Shown here: positions 1 through 12,000 of the stretch, one piece after another
How positions within the stretch are numbered: position 1 is the first letter of the stretch
Layout of the letters: each line of letters opens with the position of its first letter
NCBI GenBank assembly: GCA_018343915.1
Contig: JABRWF010000005.1
Coordinates: 1,213,001-1,277,000, forward strand
Direction of reading: 5' to 3'
Length of the DNA stretch: 64,000 nt
Source: Agroathelia rolfsii
Lineage: Eukaryota; Basidiomycota; Agaricomycetes; Amylocorticiales; Amylocorticiaceae
Notes under the pieces: generated by a model
Databases searched by the model: none
Told to the model about the DNA's origin: nothing
What the model saw: the letters and a program-made list of their open reading frames with translations, nothing else
Made by a program: the position numbers and the translations under genes

Positions 1-3000
1 CATGATTAGATTACGGTAGCATTTTTCTTTGTTTACGTGGCGGATTATATATTCACCGGTGACAAGTGACGACGGAAAGGGCGGAAGAGAAACATGCCCG
101 ATATAACGACGGGCGGGGAACATGTCTTGGTCATTCTGACTGAGAAGGGTAAAAATGGATCAAACTATCAGGCGCCTTTGCTGGTATGTTATGATGAGCG
201 CCGACGTGTCGCCTGATTTACATACTGCAAGTACTTCACAAGGGTTTTGCTGTGCGCGCGTCCTGGGTTGCGACACGCCATTTAGACTCAAGTGGGTCCA
301 GCGCCTCACAAACGAAAACAGACGATTGAACCTGATGCAGCAGACATAGAGCGAAATGCGACAAGGGAAGAGGGGGAAATGAATTACGTCCTATGGCGCA
401 CTGATTACCATATTTGTTGGTTCCAGCCCACTGGTAAGGTTAACATGCATCTTCCAACACGTAATTAGGGTAAGTGTATTTCTAATCCTAGGCTAAATGA
501 AGACTACGAAGTCTCACCTGAACCCTATCCAATCCCGAGTCTTCTTATTCTTATCCGGGAGATTTTGGCTTTAGTTCAGCATGATATGCTCTGTGGAATC
601 GTGATAACTTCATCTGCCATCTTCAAACTGAGCTTCCTATCTCGATGTGCATGGAGAAAAGACCGCATTTCCATGTTTGTCTTGCTGAGCCTACAAGACA
701 AAAAACAGAGCTCGGAATTCGAATCCCTGAGACGGTAAGGCAGAGGAAGACGGTTCGGGTTCGGAGCCAATGGCAGCCAGGAAACCCCTTACCTCCATCA
801 CTGTGGTCAACTTCAAATTTGAAAAACTACTCATATCCAAATGTTCAATCGAGTGCAAATTGACATGATGCTGAGCATGACTGATGGAAAGATCGAATGA
901 TCCGTACCAATGCCCGTATGCGCTCCCGAAAGGGATAAAGGTCGCGCGTATCCATTTCGTTATTTGCACTGCCCGGCCAATAAATGGGGCCGAGGACTTC
1001 CTTCCTCTGGGAAGCACACAGGAATGTGCATATGGACATCATCTAGCCAAAGGTATGACTGGAGTGGAGACAAGATCAATCTGCTGTTCTAGTGGGTTAG
1101 CGAAGAACAACGCATCGCCCACTAGCTCTCTTATTTTCCGTTTTTGATATCTGACAAGCATGATCGCCGTCACCATGCACAGGAATACATTAACGGTCAT
1201 TCCAAATGTTTTGTTATATCACGCTAATACGCCGCGATAGAGTCATTGACATTGAACTAAGCTCGCGAACAGCCTAGTTGCTAGTGCGCGACCGCTCTGT
1301 TTGCATCATTCTTGGCCGTCTCGGTCGCGATCGACGACTGATGAGGATCGCGTAAATGCGTCCGTTTAAGGTGTTCCGCTGATTTACTTATAATTTTCAA
1401 TAAGAGGTGCGTCCAACCGCAACAACGGTAGAAGGCTAGACCCCTGGCTGTTAACTTCGCAATTTCCAATTAGCAAGACTTCTCTCGAGATACCTGGCAA
1501 TTGCTACATGCCAAAAAAGGTGCGTATCATCTGGAAAAGACACATATCACCAATCCCACTTGGGAAGAGAATCGCCTAAAATAAGATAAAATAAACAGGT
1601 CAACACGATTGCTACGGCCATCATGCCAATGAAGTATGGGGCCATAAATCAATATCAATACGGTTTACTTATTTTATCCTCCTTTGTCTCACCCCGTAGT
1701 GATGCTCGCTTCTGGCTGTTTATGAATAATGACAGCGATGTAATAACACTGTAGCCGCATGCTTGTGTGTGCTTCGATCCTCATCCTCGCAGTTGTTATC
1801 CCCTCGTGATCTATAGTCGGCGAATTGAGGCGGGTGTTAAGGGTGTTCATAATGACGACTGTTGGAGAAAGTAAGAAGATCAAACAAGACACCGCGCTCA
1901 CGTTATTTCCTTTTTTCATCATCTTCCTCTCCAACCACAAGAATGGAAATGAAAAGGATACAACACGGTAGCAGCACTCTACGCTCTGTCTCAGGCCGTC
2001 AAATACCCAAAGGGAAACGAAAATAAAATGAAATCAAAACGAGGATTTTGGGGGATAAGAATCGGTCGTCAGTGTGGTTCTACCGCTCGAGCTGCTGTTC
2101 TTTCCTTTATTCCGCGGACAACGGTCGTACAACAGAATTAGTGACCACTCTCCTGATTGAAGAAGGTGGAGAGAAACAGTTCGAGACAAACCGGAAAGAT
2201 GGGGCGACATCCCCAACACAAAACGGGAGGGGGATCGTCGCATGACCGCGTACCAAGTATCCTTGCCTAGAAAAAAGAATAAATAAACAAAATATTGAGC
2301 CAGGTATTGGCAAATTAATTTTCCTCGTAGTCAGTGACCAGGCATACCTGACGTTGACCTATTAGGCGCTCATCTATTTTGATGGTTTGTTTTGCCGTTA
2401 TCCTATCCTTGCAACAAAAGATGATTTATGAATGCCAAGAAGAATTTCCTTATTTTTTAGAACGCCGATGCGATGCCAATGGGCAATTTCTTGTAGAGTG
2501 TTCGGTAGTAAGCCTGAATAAACAGCCTGAGTTGTACAGATTAGTATCCTTTCCCCTCTGTATTTTTTTTTCCCGTCGTCCGGTCTTTAATACCACTCGC
2601 CCAGAATATATTCTTTTAGGCTATCATACCAGGCACTCGTAGCCTCAGTGTTCCGTATTCAATGCCGACTACTAGTAGTGCATCATTCAATAGCAAACCT
2701 CGAACGCTCACGCTCGAAGCGAGACGCCTTAATCATCGCAATCCATGGGTTTCTGGATAATCGATGAACTGTAACTTGAAGCTTATCCTGAGTCATGAAC
2801 CAATAAAACAAAAAGACAATGATTCGCGAGGGACGCGCGTGCATCGCGTAAAAGCTCCCGCGCCGGCGTTTTGGCGGAGGTAAAGCAAGTCTACCAAACC
2901 GACTCGGACTGCCAACAACAATGGTCACCGTGACTAAGCGGCACAAACTGGCATCACGTATACGCGTATATAACTTTGAACTGGTACTCAAGCTGAGGAA

Positions 3001-6000
3001 GTAAGCAAATTCAAATTAGATCGTTCTTTGTAAGGTTCTTTTCCGGTAGAGGGGTCATCATTAATCATCATTCTCTATTACGACACACACAGGATAAAAA
3101 ATAAAACAATGGACCTGGTCTTACTCCAGACAGAGAAGGAAGCGACAAGCGATGACACTCTGAAGCGAGAGAAGACTCGAAAACCCACGCGGCTACGGGG
3201 TCCTGCACAAGCGCTTGGAAAGCCAGGAAATCAGGTGGCAAAATACAGCAATTGCAGTTGGTCACGTTCCGCTCATGGGTAGATGAGGGAGGGTATATAC
3301 CGGGATAGAAAGCATGTGCACACTACATATATTCTTGGCACAAGTTATCTCCGAGTCCGAGTACATGTGTAATGTGTCGAGAGTTAGCCTGGTAAGGTTT
3401 CTTCATTTCGATCCCAAATGCTCTCGTTCCGCTTTGAAGAGTCTCTCGAAAAATTTGCCGGACACTTGCTACTTTCCTTTTGTGTGTTCTCCCCATCACT
3501 GGCACGCCGGCGCCGCCGCTTGTATTTGCAGTGCATTCTTCGCACCACTGACATTTGATACCGAATCATCGACACGCGCGGGAGCGGAACAGCCCGAGGG
3601 AATGCTTATTTTTCAAAGTTCTTGTATGTGATAATGATCTCTATGTGCGCTCTTCAGTTGTAAAGGCCTTTCTAGATCCCTTTGTATCTTTCATCCATCA
3701 GGTAGTGTGCTTTTACATCTTAACACCACATGTAGAGGTATACGTACGTAGTTTGAGAGGTATATATCAGCTGTAGTCACAGTTATCACGACAATAATAG
3801 TATTTCGCATAGGCTCAGTCAAAGGAATACATCGAGATCAAGAACATAAAGTTCATGGAGCCGCTTCGTTACAAACCATATCAGCATGTCGCTCCGAACG
3901 GCTCCCCGTAGGCTCCTTTGTCATTCAACCGCTTTTTGTCTAATTTGTCAAGAACTATAGGGGGTTGAATTGGACTCATCGATTATGATGCGCGCGTGGA
4001 TGGATGGATGTTGATGATGATGACGATTGCAATGATGATGATAACGATGATGAAATGCGTGGAAGCACCGCTATGCTGGAATGAATTGGAAATTAGAACT
4101 TGTAAAGATGGGGTGAATGCTACATGCTTGATAGATAGGCTACCTTTATTATTCTATTGCGCAACATTTTTCTCTCCTTCTCTTGCTCGTGCGCCGTTTC
4201 CGAAAATCAATTGATATAATATAATATGCAGTGATAAATTATGATGGCTAAGGGAACGTGCGCGCAAATCTTAATCCCATATCGAGGAAACATATAGACT
4301 ACCTCACTACTCGGACGCCGCACACTTAGGGGGGTTGCAATGGCGCTAGTGAGGCCACGTTTAGATATGCATAGACATATAGGCAGCAATCATTCTACCA
4401 CAACCCTTCTGAGTTGGCTACACGCAACAGTTGTAGGTGGACATGTGCATGCACCACTGCAGCGGACCTCAATCACCTCACAGCCTGTCAAAGCAGAGGC
4501 CGAGCCACAACAAAACAAGGCACCGAGAGAGCGTAGTCAAGATGACGATACAATACAAAGAGGGGGCACAACAATGCATTTTAGGCCTTAGGTTCTGTCA
4601 TGACCGTTTTTGGGTGTCGAGCCTTTGACAGCATCTCCATGCAGTTAGCTGCTTCATTTCAGCTGTATCCTTTTTTCTGATAGTCGATCAAGGTGGCTCT
4701 GCTGCGATGAGCTTTACTTGTAGGTGCAGGCAGCAACAGTAACCGAGTAAGCTCGTACTGGGCGATTCCGGACAGATAGGAGGAGTTATGTCCAAAGGGG
4801 CGCATGGGGATTGGGGAAGTGCGAAATCGGTTATGTGGGACTGATGATGATGCACATCTGGGCGGCGACAGCCAAACTGGGTTAAGCGGATGTTGATCTG
4901 GCCCGATGGAAGGGAGGGTCGGGGGCGGAGACAAGATCGTTTTTTCCTTACGTCTACCTTACCACTTGTTTGTTTGTAATTTTTCCCCACCCTCCATGAA
5001 CACTAAGCGTAGATGGGTGTGCATGCATGCATGACAATGGGTAATGACGAGCCGTTCGTAGTACGTATATGTGCCATAATAGGCCAAGGAGGAAAAAAGA
5101 GAAGCAAAGATCGACATCAATGTCACACGCTGTCTAGTGTAATGTCCCTCCATCTTTGGCTTTCATTCCGCATGGATTCCTGTTGAGCCGCTTGCGTGCG
5201 AGCCATGCACGATATGTGCGCTTGTTTGGTTAGCTGGCAATGTGGGGGAGGGACGAGTCAGCATCTGATTTATGATTTTTATTAAACACTAAGACAGATT
5301 TGGAAATAGGATAGCCTGGTCAAAAAGAGGCACATCATCATGATATGATGAAAAGATCGGATATGAGTTATAACGTGATGGAAGAAAGGAAGGAAGGGCG
5401 ACAACGACGACGACGATGATGATGATGACAGGAAAGGGCAACTGCGCGGAAGGGGGATTCGGAAGGAGCGGGTCATTCTTGATGTTGTGAACCAAACCAC
5501 TAGCAGCAGGCAGCATAGGGGGCGACATATCCTTGTTGCTTGATGAGTCAAGCAATGAACGCCGTCGGGCGTGGCAGTCAGCAACTGGCAGGGCCGAGCG
5601 GGGCCAGACTGTGTCGATGGCCGAGAAAGACCTGCCAGTGCATGTGCCAGACTGTCAATCCTGTGCGCGTACAGGCAAGGCAGAGCCGTGACGCGAGTGG
5701 ACGCGTCCGTGACACAGCGTGTGTACAGAAACGGAGAGCCTGGCTATCCAGCAGCCGCCGCAGAGAAAGAAAAGAAAAAAAGAAAGAAGACGGGAACCGT
5801 CGAGTAAAAGGTCCGATTAAGTTTTTGCCCGCTGGGTAACATGTACCCGCGCTAACGTCCGACGGCCGATTTAAAGACGTGATGAGGACGAAGGAGAAGG
5901 GGAGGCGAACGACTATTAGTGCCGAGGATGCATGGGGTTCTTTCTTTCCCTTTCCTACCGTTTTTCATTTTCCAACGACCATTAGTATTATATATTCTAT

Positions 6001-6689
6001 ATACATCCATGTGATCGTGATCAAATTGGCTCTCGAGGGTGATTGCAGACCAGACCCAGGCAGGCAGGAAACAGATAGCTTGCGCGTCATGCATCCCTCC
6101 TCCGTTCGCAGGCCGAGGCGGGCTGCTCGTCAAGGGAGAGCGAGCGAGCGAGCGAGCCAGCTGAGCGATAATCTCCGCCGCTCGAGGCCTGGCAGAGAGA
6201 GAGGAAGAAGGATCGGAGGACGAGATTCCCGATCCTGGGTGAGAACCTTGAATAACCTTTGGGTTGCTGGGCATGGGGCCATCGCCATCTCGGCAGAAAT
6301 CTCCGCCGGTTTCCCGATGCGACCCAGCCAGTCATTCAGTCCTCGGGATGCCAAGAGACATCCAGGGCGAGGGGGCGCCGGAAGAGTTGCCATTGGAGGC
6401 AGGGAGATCCGGGGGACGGGGTGCAAGGAGGAGAGGTCAACTTCCGAATGGGAATGGGCGAATGACAAGATGGCGAGATGGAGTCGCCTGTTGTTTTCGT
6501 TACGCCCTCGTTTGTGTTAGAGCGTCGTTCGCAAGCTGTGTGGCTCGCTGGCTCGACTTCTCTGGCTTCTATACTCCTGCTCGACTTGTTTGCCCAGACC
6601 TGACCTCCGCGCCCTACCGCCATGATCTCATCTTAGCCCGTCTGTTCTCTCTTCTTCCTTTTCTACTTCTTCGTGCTCGCTCTCGACTT

Positions 6690-6731
<42 letters not shown>

Positions 6732-7044
6732 TCTCTCACATCATCATCATCTCATCTCTCCCTTTCGAGAGGGTTTGGTCTGTGCGCCTCATCCCCCCCC
6801 CTCGTTCCCCTGCATATACATCAACCCACAACCACACATATATATACCCTCACTCTCACACACACATCGTCTGTTTGTTTTTACTTCCCCCCTCCTCTCG
6901 CCACGATCTGTCATTGTTACTGTTGATTGTTGCTGCATCTGCTACCATCGCCGTTGCTGCATCCTCTCTCCATTATAACCTTTGCTCTTCGCCCTGGCAG
7001 CCACACTAGATCACCACCGTGCTATTAGCACTTTCGCCTTTGGC
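1..7044. other. Long gene-poor region upstream of the HMG-box gene
   Basis: I see no convincing spliced gene here. Open frames up to about 220 codons between 5.8 and 6.9 kb overlap each other on both strands, are rich in Arg/Ser/Pro, match no family I know, and sit in GC-rich DNA where chance ORFs are long. The last kilobase is a GC-rich then pyrimidine-rich stretch, with a GAGC run near 6137-6158 and a CT run near 6690-6737. It runs straight into the HMG-box start codon and is best read as that gene's promoter and leader. A very long non-coding upstream region is common for developmental regulators in mushrooms. Small ATG/GAT-rich runs occur near 3990-4050. Confidence 0.5.
6690..6737. repeat. 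CT dinucleotide run in the HMG-gene leader
   Basis: An almost pure CT run of about 45 bases, ending in CTTT-type variants, lies about 310 bases before the HMG-box ATG. Pyrimidine-rich tracts next to fungal transcription starts are common, so this probably marks the core promoter or 5' UTR. Confidence 0.7.
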
Positions 7045-9044
7045 ATGAACCGTTATAGCTCTGACATGGCGCTCCCCAAGACGTACCAGTCATCCTCGTT
7101 CTTCGACACTGTATCACCCTCCCACAGTGAACGCGATGACAAAGACATGCAGTCCAACGCTGCTAACACCGTATCATCCACTCCAACGTCGACCACACCC
7201 ACGTCGACACATGGTCTTGATTATCCGTCTCACTCCAGACACAGTGTCTCTGCCAACCAAGGTGAGCATATATATACATACATATATATATGCGTGTGCT
7301 TTGTGTGTCGCTTTTGACTCCCAAAGACATGCAAAACAACAATGCATGATTAGATTTATTCAATAATTTTTCTACCTTTTCCTTTCCTTTGTTGCGTCGC
7401 TATGGATGCATATTTAGATCCAGAGGACCCTAATGCATCTCTTACGGTGCAAACGTTGAACGCTGATGGTACTCCCAAACGACCCATGAACGCGTTCATG
7501 ATTTTTGCCAGGAGGCGACGCCCCCAAGTGTCGGCCGAGAACCAGTCTATGAAGACGGGGGCCATCAGCAAAATTCTAAGTCAAGAATGGGCTAACATGC
7601 CACCGGTGCGTGACGCGTTTACCCTTTTCCTTGTTGGCAGCCACGGAACGCGTGGCGTGACAACATCGTGTGTTAGCGTTACCCCGCGTCTGCCGCTTCC
7701 GTTTGGACTTGATGGTTACTCTTTCTATTTTTGGAAACTCATGTGACCTTCTTTTCATAGGCAGAAAAGCAGTTTTACCTTGACAAGGCCAAAACGCTGA
7801 AAGAGAACTTCAATGCGAAATATCCGGACTATGTCTATCGCCGCAGACCCAATAACTCTCGTAAGAGGCGAAGGCCAGATGCCCAGCTACATGGGTATGA
7901 TCACATGCAGGGCGATGGCATGGATGATCCCGGTCTCGACGGCGACGGCTCACCAATCGAGAGCGAGGAGAATTATGATTATGCATCAGATATTTACCCA
8001 AGTATGCATGCGGCACAGTCATTAACATCATTGCATTCACGTCCTATCTCTCCTATCGACTCCCGTTCAGGGTACCCTATCGGCTCGTCATCAGCACATG
8101 CTGGCGCTACTAGCTTCCCCTACCCTTCTTCGTCCTCTTCTCCGGAATCTTTCCGCAGCCGCAGCGATTCGCGCCATCTCTACGAACGGAGCACGCTACC
8201 GAGCCACCATCACCATCATCAACAACCGCCGTCAATTCCGCCATTACCGACGCCATCCGCTGGCCCTTACTTCTCTAGGGGGTTCCCCGCTACGCCTTCC
8301 TCAAGCAGCCCACCGTATTCTACAGCATCAGGCGGCGGTGTCTCTGGACAACAGTCTCCTTGGGCTCAACCGTCGACTGGCCGCTCTGCACACGATTATA
8401 GCTCGCGCGATCCGAGTGTAGCCGCAGCCGCATGGATGGCTGATCGCGCCAAGCAGCATGCCTATTCTTCTTCGTCCTCTTCCTGGAGCGGACCTGGCAG
8501 CAGCGTTGCGCCCTCCAGCCGGTCGAGCACATCAGCCGCCGAGTCACCGATCGCTACGACGTCACAGTCTCCCGACTTCAACTTCCCGACGCTGAATTCA
8601 CCATTCTACCCTCCAGGCACACAGCCTCCGTCGTCGGGGTCGAGCACATCAGGACCGGGTGGGGGAGGTCTCTATTCCCCTTCTCACTCGACATCGCCCT
8701 CGCCGACCGCAACGTCAGCGTACACTACTGATGCGGCTGTGGCAGTAGCAGCAGCAGGCTTATCTGGCCTGTATGATCGTTCGACGGCATCCGTCACAGC
8801 TGGGTTTGGCTCGACACCGTCCCTGCCGCCCCTGAACACTTCCTATCCTTCTTTGGGCGCTGACAGGAACGGTGCTGATGCCCGATTGTACTCTGCCGGG
8901 CCCGTGACATTGCCGCCCATGTCGGATAATCGGTCGACGGCGGCTTATGGTCGGTCCCATCATCACCATGGTCCTCCCTCGGCAGGTGCGGGTGACATGC
9001 CGCCATTCGTCACTCCCTGGAGCAGGGTCAAGAACGAGGGCTGA
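7045..9044 (+). CDS. HMG-box (SOX/MATA-like) transcription factor
   Basis: This is a sequence-specific DNA-binding regulator acting in the nucleus. Hand-spliced exons 7045-7261, 7418-7605 and 7761-9044 give 562 residues in frame. The HMG box covers about residues 91-165. It begins TPKRPMNAFMIFARRRRP, continues through SKILSQEWANMPP, and crosses the second intron into AEKQFYLDKAKTLKENF. It ends in a basic RRRPNNSRKRRR patch that could serve as a nuclear localisation signal. The RPMNAFM-type core is the SOX/MATA class, not the non-specific HMGB class. The rest is Ser/Pro/Gly-rich low complexity with His runs, typical of fungal regulators. Families with this layout include Ste11/Rop1/Pcc1-type mating and fruiting regulators, but I cannot assign an orthologue. 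The start is the first ATG in the frame that opens the coding stretch. Confidence 0.85.
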
Positions 9045-12000
9045 TTTGTGTGCGTGTGTGTGTCTGAGTGCATGCGCCTGCAGGATAGGGTGCGACGATG
9101 GTGTGGGTGGCGGCAGAGGTGGAGGCGGTGGGAGGAATGGATGGATGAACAGATGGATTGATGTTTACTTGATCGCAGGCGAGCGATTGGTGGGCTTGGG
9201 TTAGGCTGACATCGACAGACTGGACGGATAGATGCTGTCCGAGGATTGTCAATCAATGAACGAATCACGGCTCGGATTTTGTTAACCCACGGGGGGGAAT
9301 GGGAAACGATTGCCCCTTGACAGGAGACGGGAACGAAAAGAAGAAGGAAAGAAAATAAAACAAACACCACGGAGACAGGACGACGAAAAGCGCGCTAGAG
9401 TATTCGAAAAGTCTGGGTCTCGACGGCGTGTCAAAAGGTTGTACGTATAGCGCGCGTGGCGTTTACCTGTCTTGCCGGCCCAGTGGGGGTGTTTGATCGT
9501 TCCTATTGACAAAAAGAAGGGCAAAAATCTGTTATTGTGCATCAATCCCTCGCTTCGCGCGCGTTCATGTCATGGATTCGATGTTACTTTGTCCCTTACC
9601 CTCTCTTCACTTTTTTGCCATCACTTCCTCCTCCCCCTTTTTCATCGATGTCCCCCAATCATAGCCCGGCCCGTCTCTCACCGTCACTATCGCCATCAGC
9701 ATCGTCTTTGCCTTCGTCTTCGCTGTCGTCACTGCCACACGTTCCGCTGATTTTCTAGAATGACTTGGTGGTCAAGGAGGAAAAGGGGTGAAGTGAACGA
9801 TCGGATTTTGCGCATTCATGATGGCCACTTAGATATCAATTCCTACTCTTTTTTTTGTCCTTTTTCCCTCTTCTTCATTGCCTCGGTTCTCTCCATCTTC
9901 ATTTCCGTCTCATTTCATCCAATTTGGGCCAATTGCTTTTCTGATCTATCAATTGTATCATCCGCAATCATGCTTGTCCATTCACATGCTCTCCTCGTGT
10001 TATCCTTTTTTTTTTGTCTCTGTATACCAGTGCTCTTTCTCCTTGTTTCTCGTCTTTTGTCCTTTATCCCTCTCCACTCATGTTCCCCCTTTTTTCGTGT
10101 TGCAATCATCCACCATGCATTTCCACATCGCTTTTTTTCCGTCTTTTTCCTATCGTTTCTTTACTGTGAACGATGATCTCAAGTGTTGATGAACGTTCTC
10201 GCTTTGTCTTAATCCACTCACCCAGCTTACGCCAACGCCACAAACAAACGTCCCCCCTCCTCGATATACTCAAATCCTTTTCTGCCCAAGTTCGCGCACG
10301 TCTTTCTTGGTCTTTTCTGTTTTCTTGAATTCCCTTTTCCATCATTGGCAAATGTGCACGAACAAAAAACGACTATAGGTGTTCATAGGATGCATACAGT
10401 CCAAGGTCGCGATACCGGTTATTGTCACCTCCCTCTTCTTTTTTTCATTGTTTCTTCTCCTGCTTTCCTTGTTTCCTTTTGTTGATTCCCACGGACATCC
10501 AATTCTTCAAAATATCATCAACAGCATTACAATTAGTATATATAACCCACCAAATGGACTCGGAGACTTGGATATGTTTTCTTCTTTACTGATTCGATTT
10601 GTTTTCTTGTTCCAAAGATTGTATGGAATACCATGATCGAGTGAAAATGACATTCATATGCAATCAATGATAAAATAATTGTAGTAGCGGCGCGGCAGTA
10701 ATAATGTACTAAATAAAACAACGACCACCGCTAGGCTGTAAGGAGTTAGGGACCTGAAACGATGTCAAGTTGAATGAATAAGGTTTTGTTGCTGTGTCGC
10801 GAGGGATTAGTAGGGTATTTAGTTTAGGGTCTGTCCCTTGTAAGTCTGCTTATTTCATGCGTCATTGCGTCCATGGGTATCGGCGTAATATTCTAAGCTA
10901 ACGATGGCTCATAATGGTGAGTGAACGACGTTGATTAGGCTTCTTTCAGTTGCTCAGGGGCTTGAGCTAGTCAAATGGTCTCGATCTTTTTTGATCCTTT
11001 TAGAATTGACACTAAACAGACATTCCAAGTCAACCACTTGATCTACGTCTTATCCCTTGCTTAGACAATTAAGCCATGCATCAGCACTTGACGACTAAAT
11101 GTACCACGACATAGATTTGTGTCATCAAGAATGATGGCGTCGGCACACCAGTGATATTACTAGTACCGCCATTATAGCAGAGAAAAAATACAGCGCGAAT
11201 CTAGCCATTGTCGCCGTCCCTGATTTGACTGTGCGCAAGACCCGATGATGTCCACACGGTCTCGTCGTCGCCAAGGAACGCCGCCTCCCGCCTAATCACT
11301 GTGAATGAGACTCGGGTTATATTGTCGCTATTCACCACTTAGCGCAAGCGGGGAGTTAAGCGCCCAGACTATATTGGCGTAAATTGCGTGAGAGAGAGGC
11401 TGGTTGGAAGGCCGGTAAAATACTCAGTGACGAGCGCTCGGACAGACGAGGGGGGGGGGCTATGTAACGCCGAGTAAACGATTGACGTGATGCATCATAG
11501 AGTCATAAAGACGGGCTCGGGGAGAAATAACATACAATTCAGAAAGTACGTAATAATAATGGGTATGCTAGACTAAGATCAATTAAGGCTGTGAATGATG
11601 CACTCACTGAGTAGACAACCTAGTTAGCCTAATTAACGCCTTGTTGGGTGTCACGGACCATCCTCTGGTTCGGTGTTTGTGAGATCATAAACGTATGTCG
11701 TTTCAGAGGTTGAAGAAAAAGAAGAAGAAAAAACATCGGAGAGCGGTAATTCGGACGATTAAACCGCGCCCCTCTGCATCTTTCGCTCATCTTCCTGCTC
11801 CCCCGCATCGCTATACTCTGTATTTCTCAGTCCTTGGCTGCTGTTACTTGTGGTGGGAAGGGGGTACCGAGTCACAAAAGACAAGCATAAGCATGCTCGG
11901 TGATCTGCTCATCCCCGTTAGGCTTGTGAACATCTAATGCTCGGCGGCCGAACTTGGCCGTTACCAGAGCCTTCTTTTCCCTTCCTTTCCCTGTTGCATG

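Noticed and set aside
5879..6926. Long overlapping plus-strand open frames of 213 and 220 codons
   Set aside because: They overlap in different frames, lie in GC- and CT-rich promoter-like DNA, include translated CT repeats, and show no domain or signal.
7905..9044. Separate start at 7905 for the HMG protein
   Set aside because: The frame continues upstream through exon 3 into the HMG box, so the ATG at 7905 is internal.
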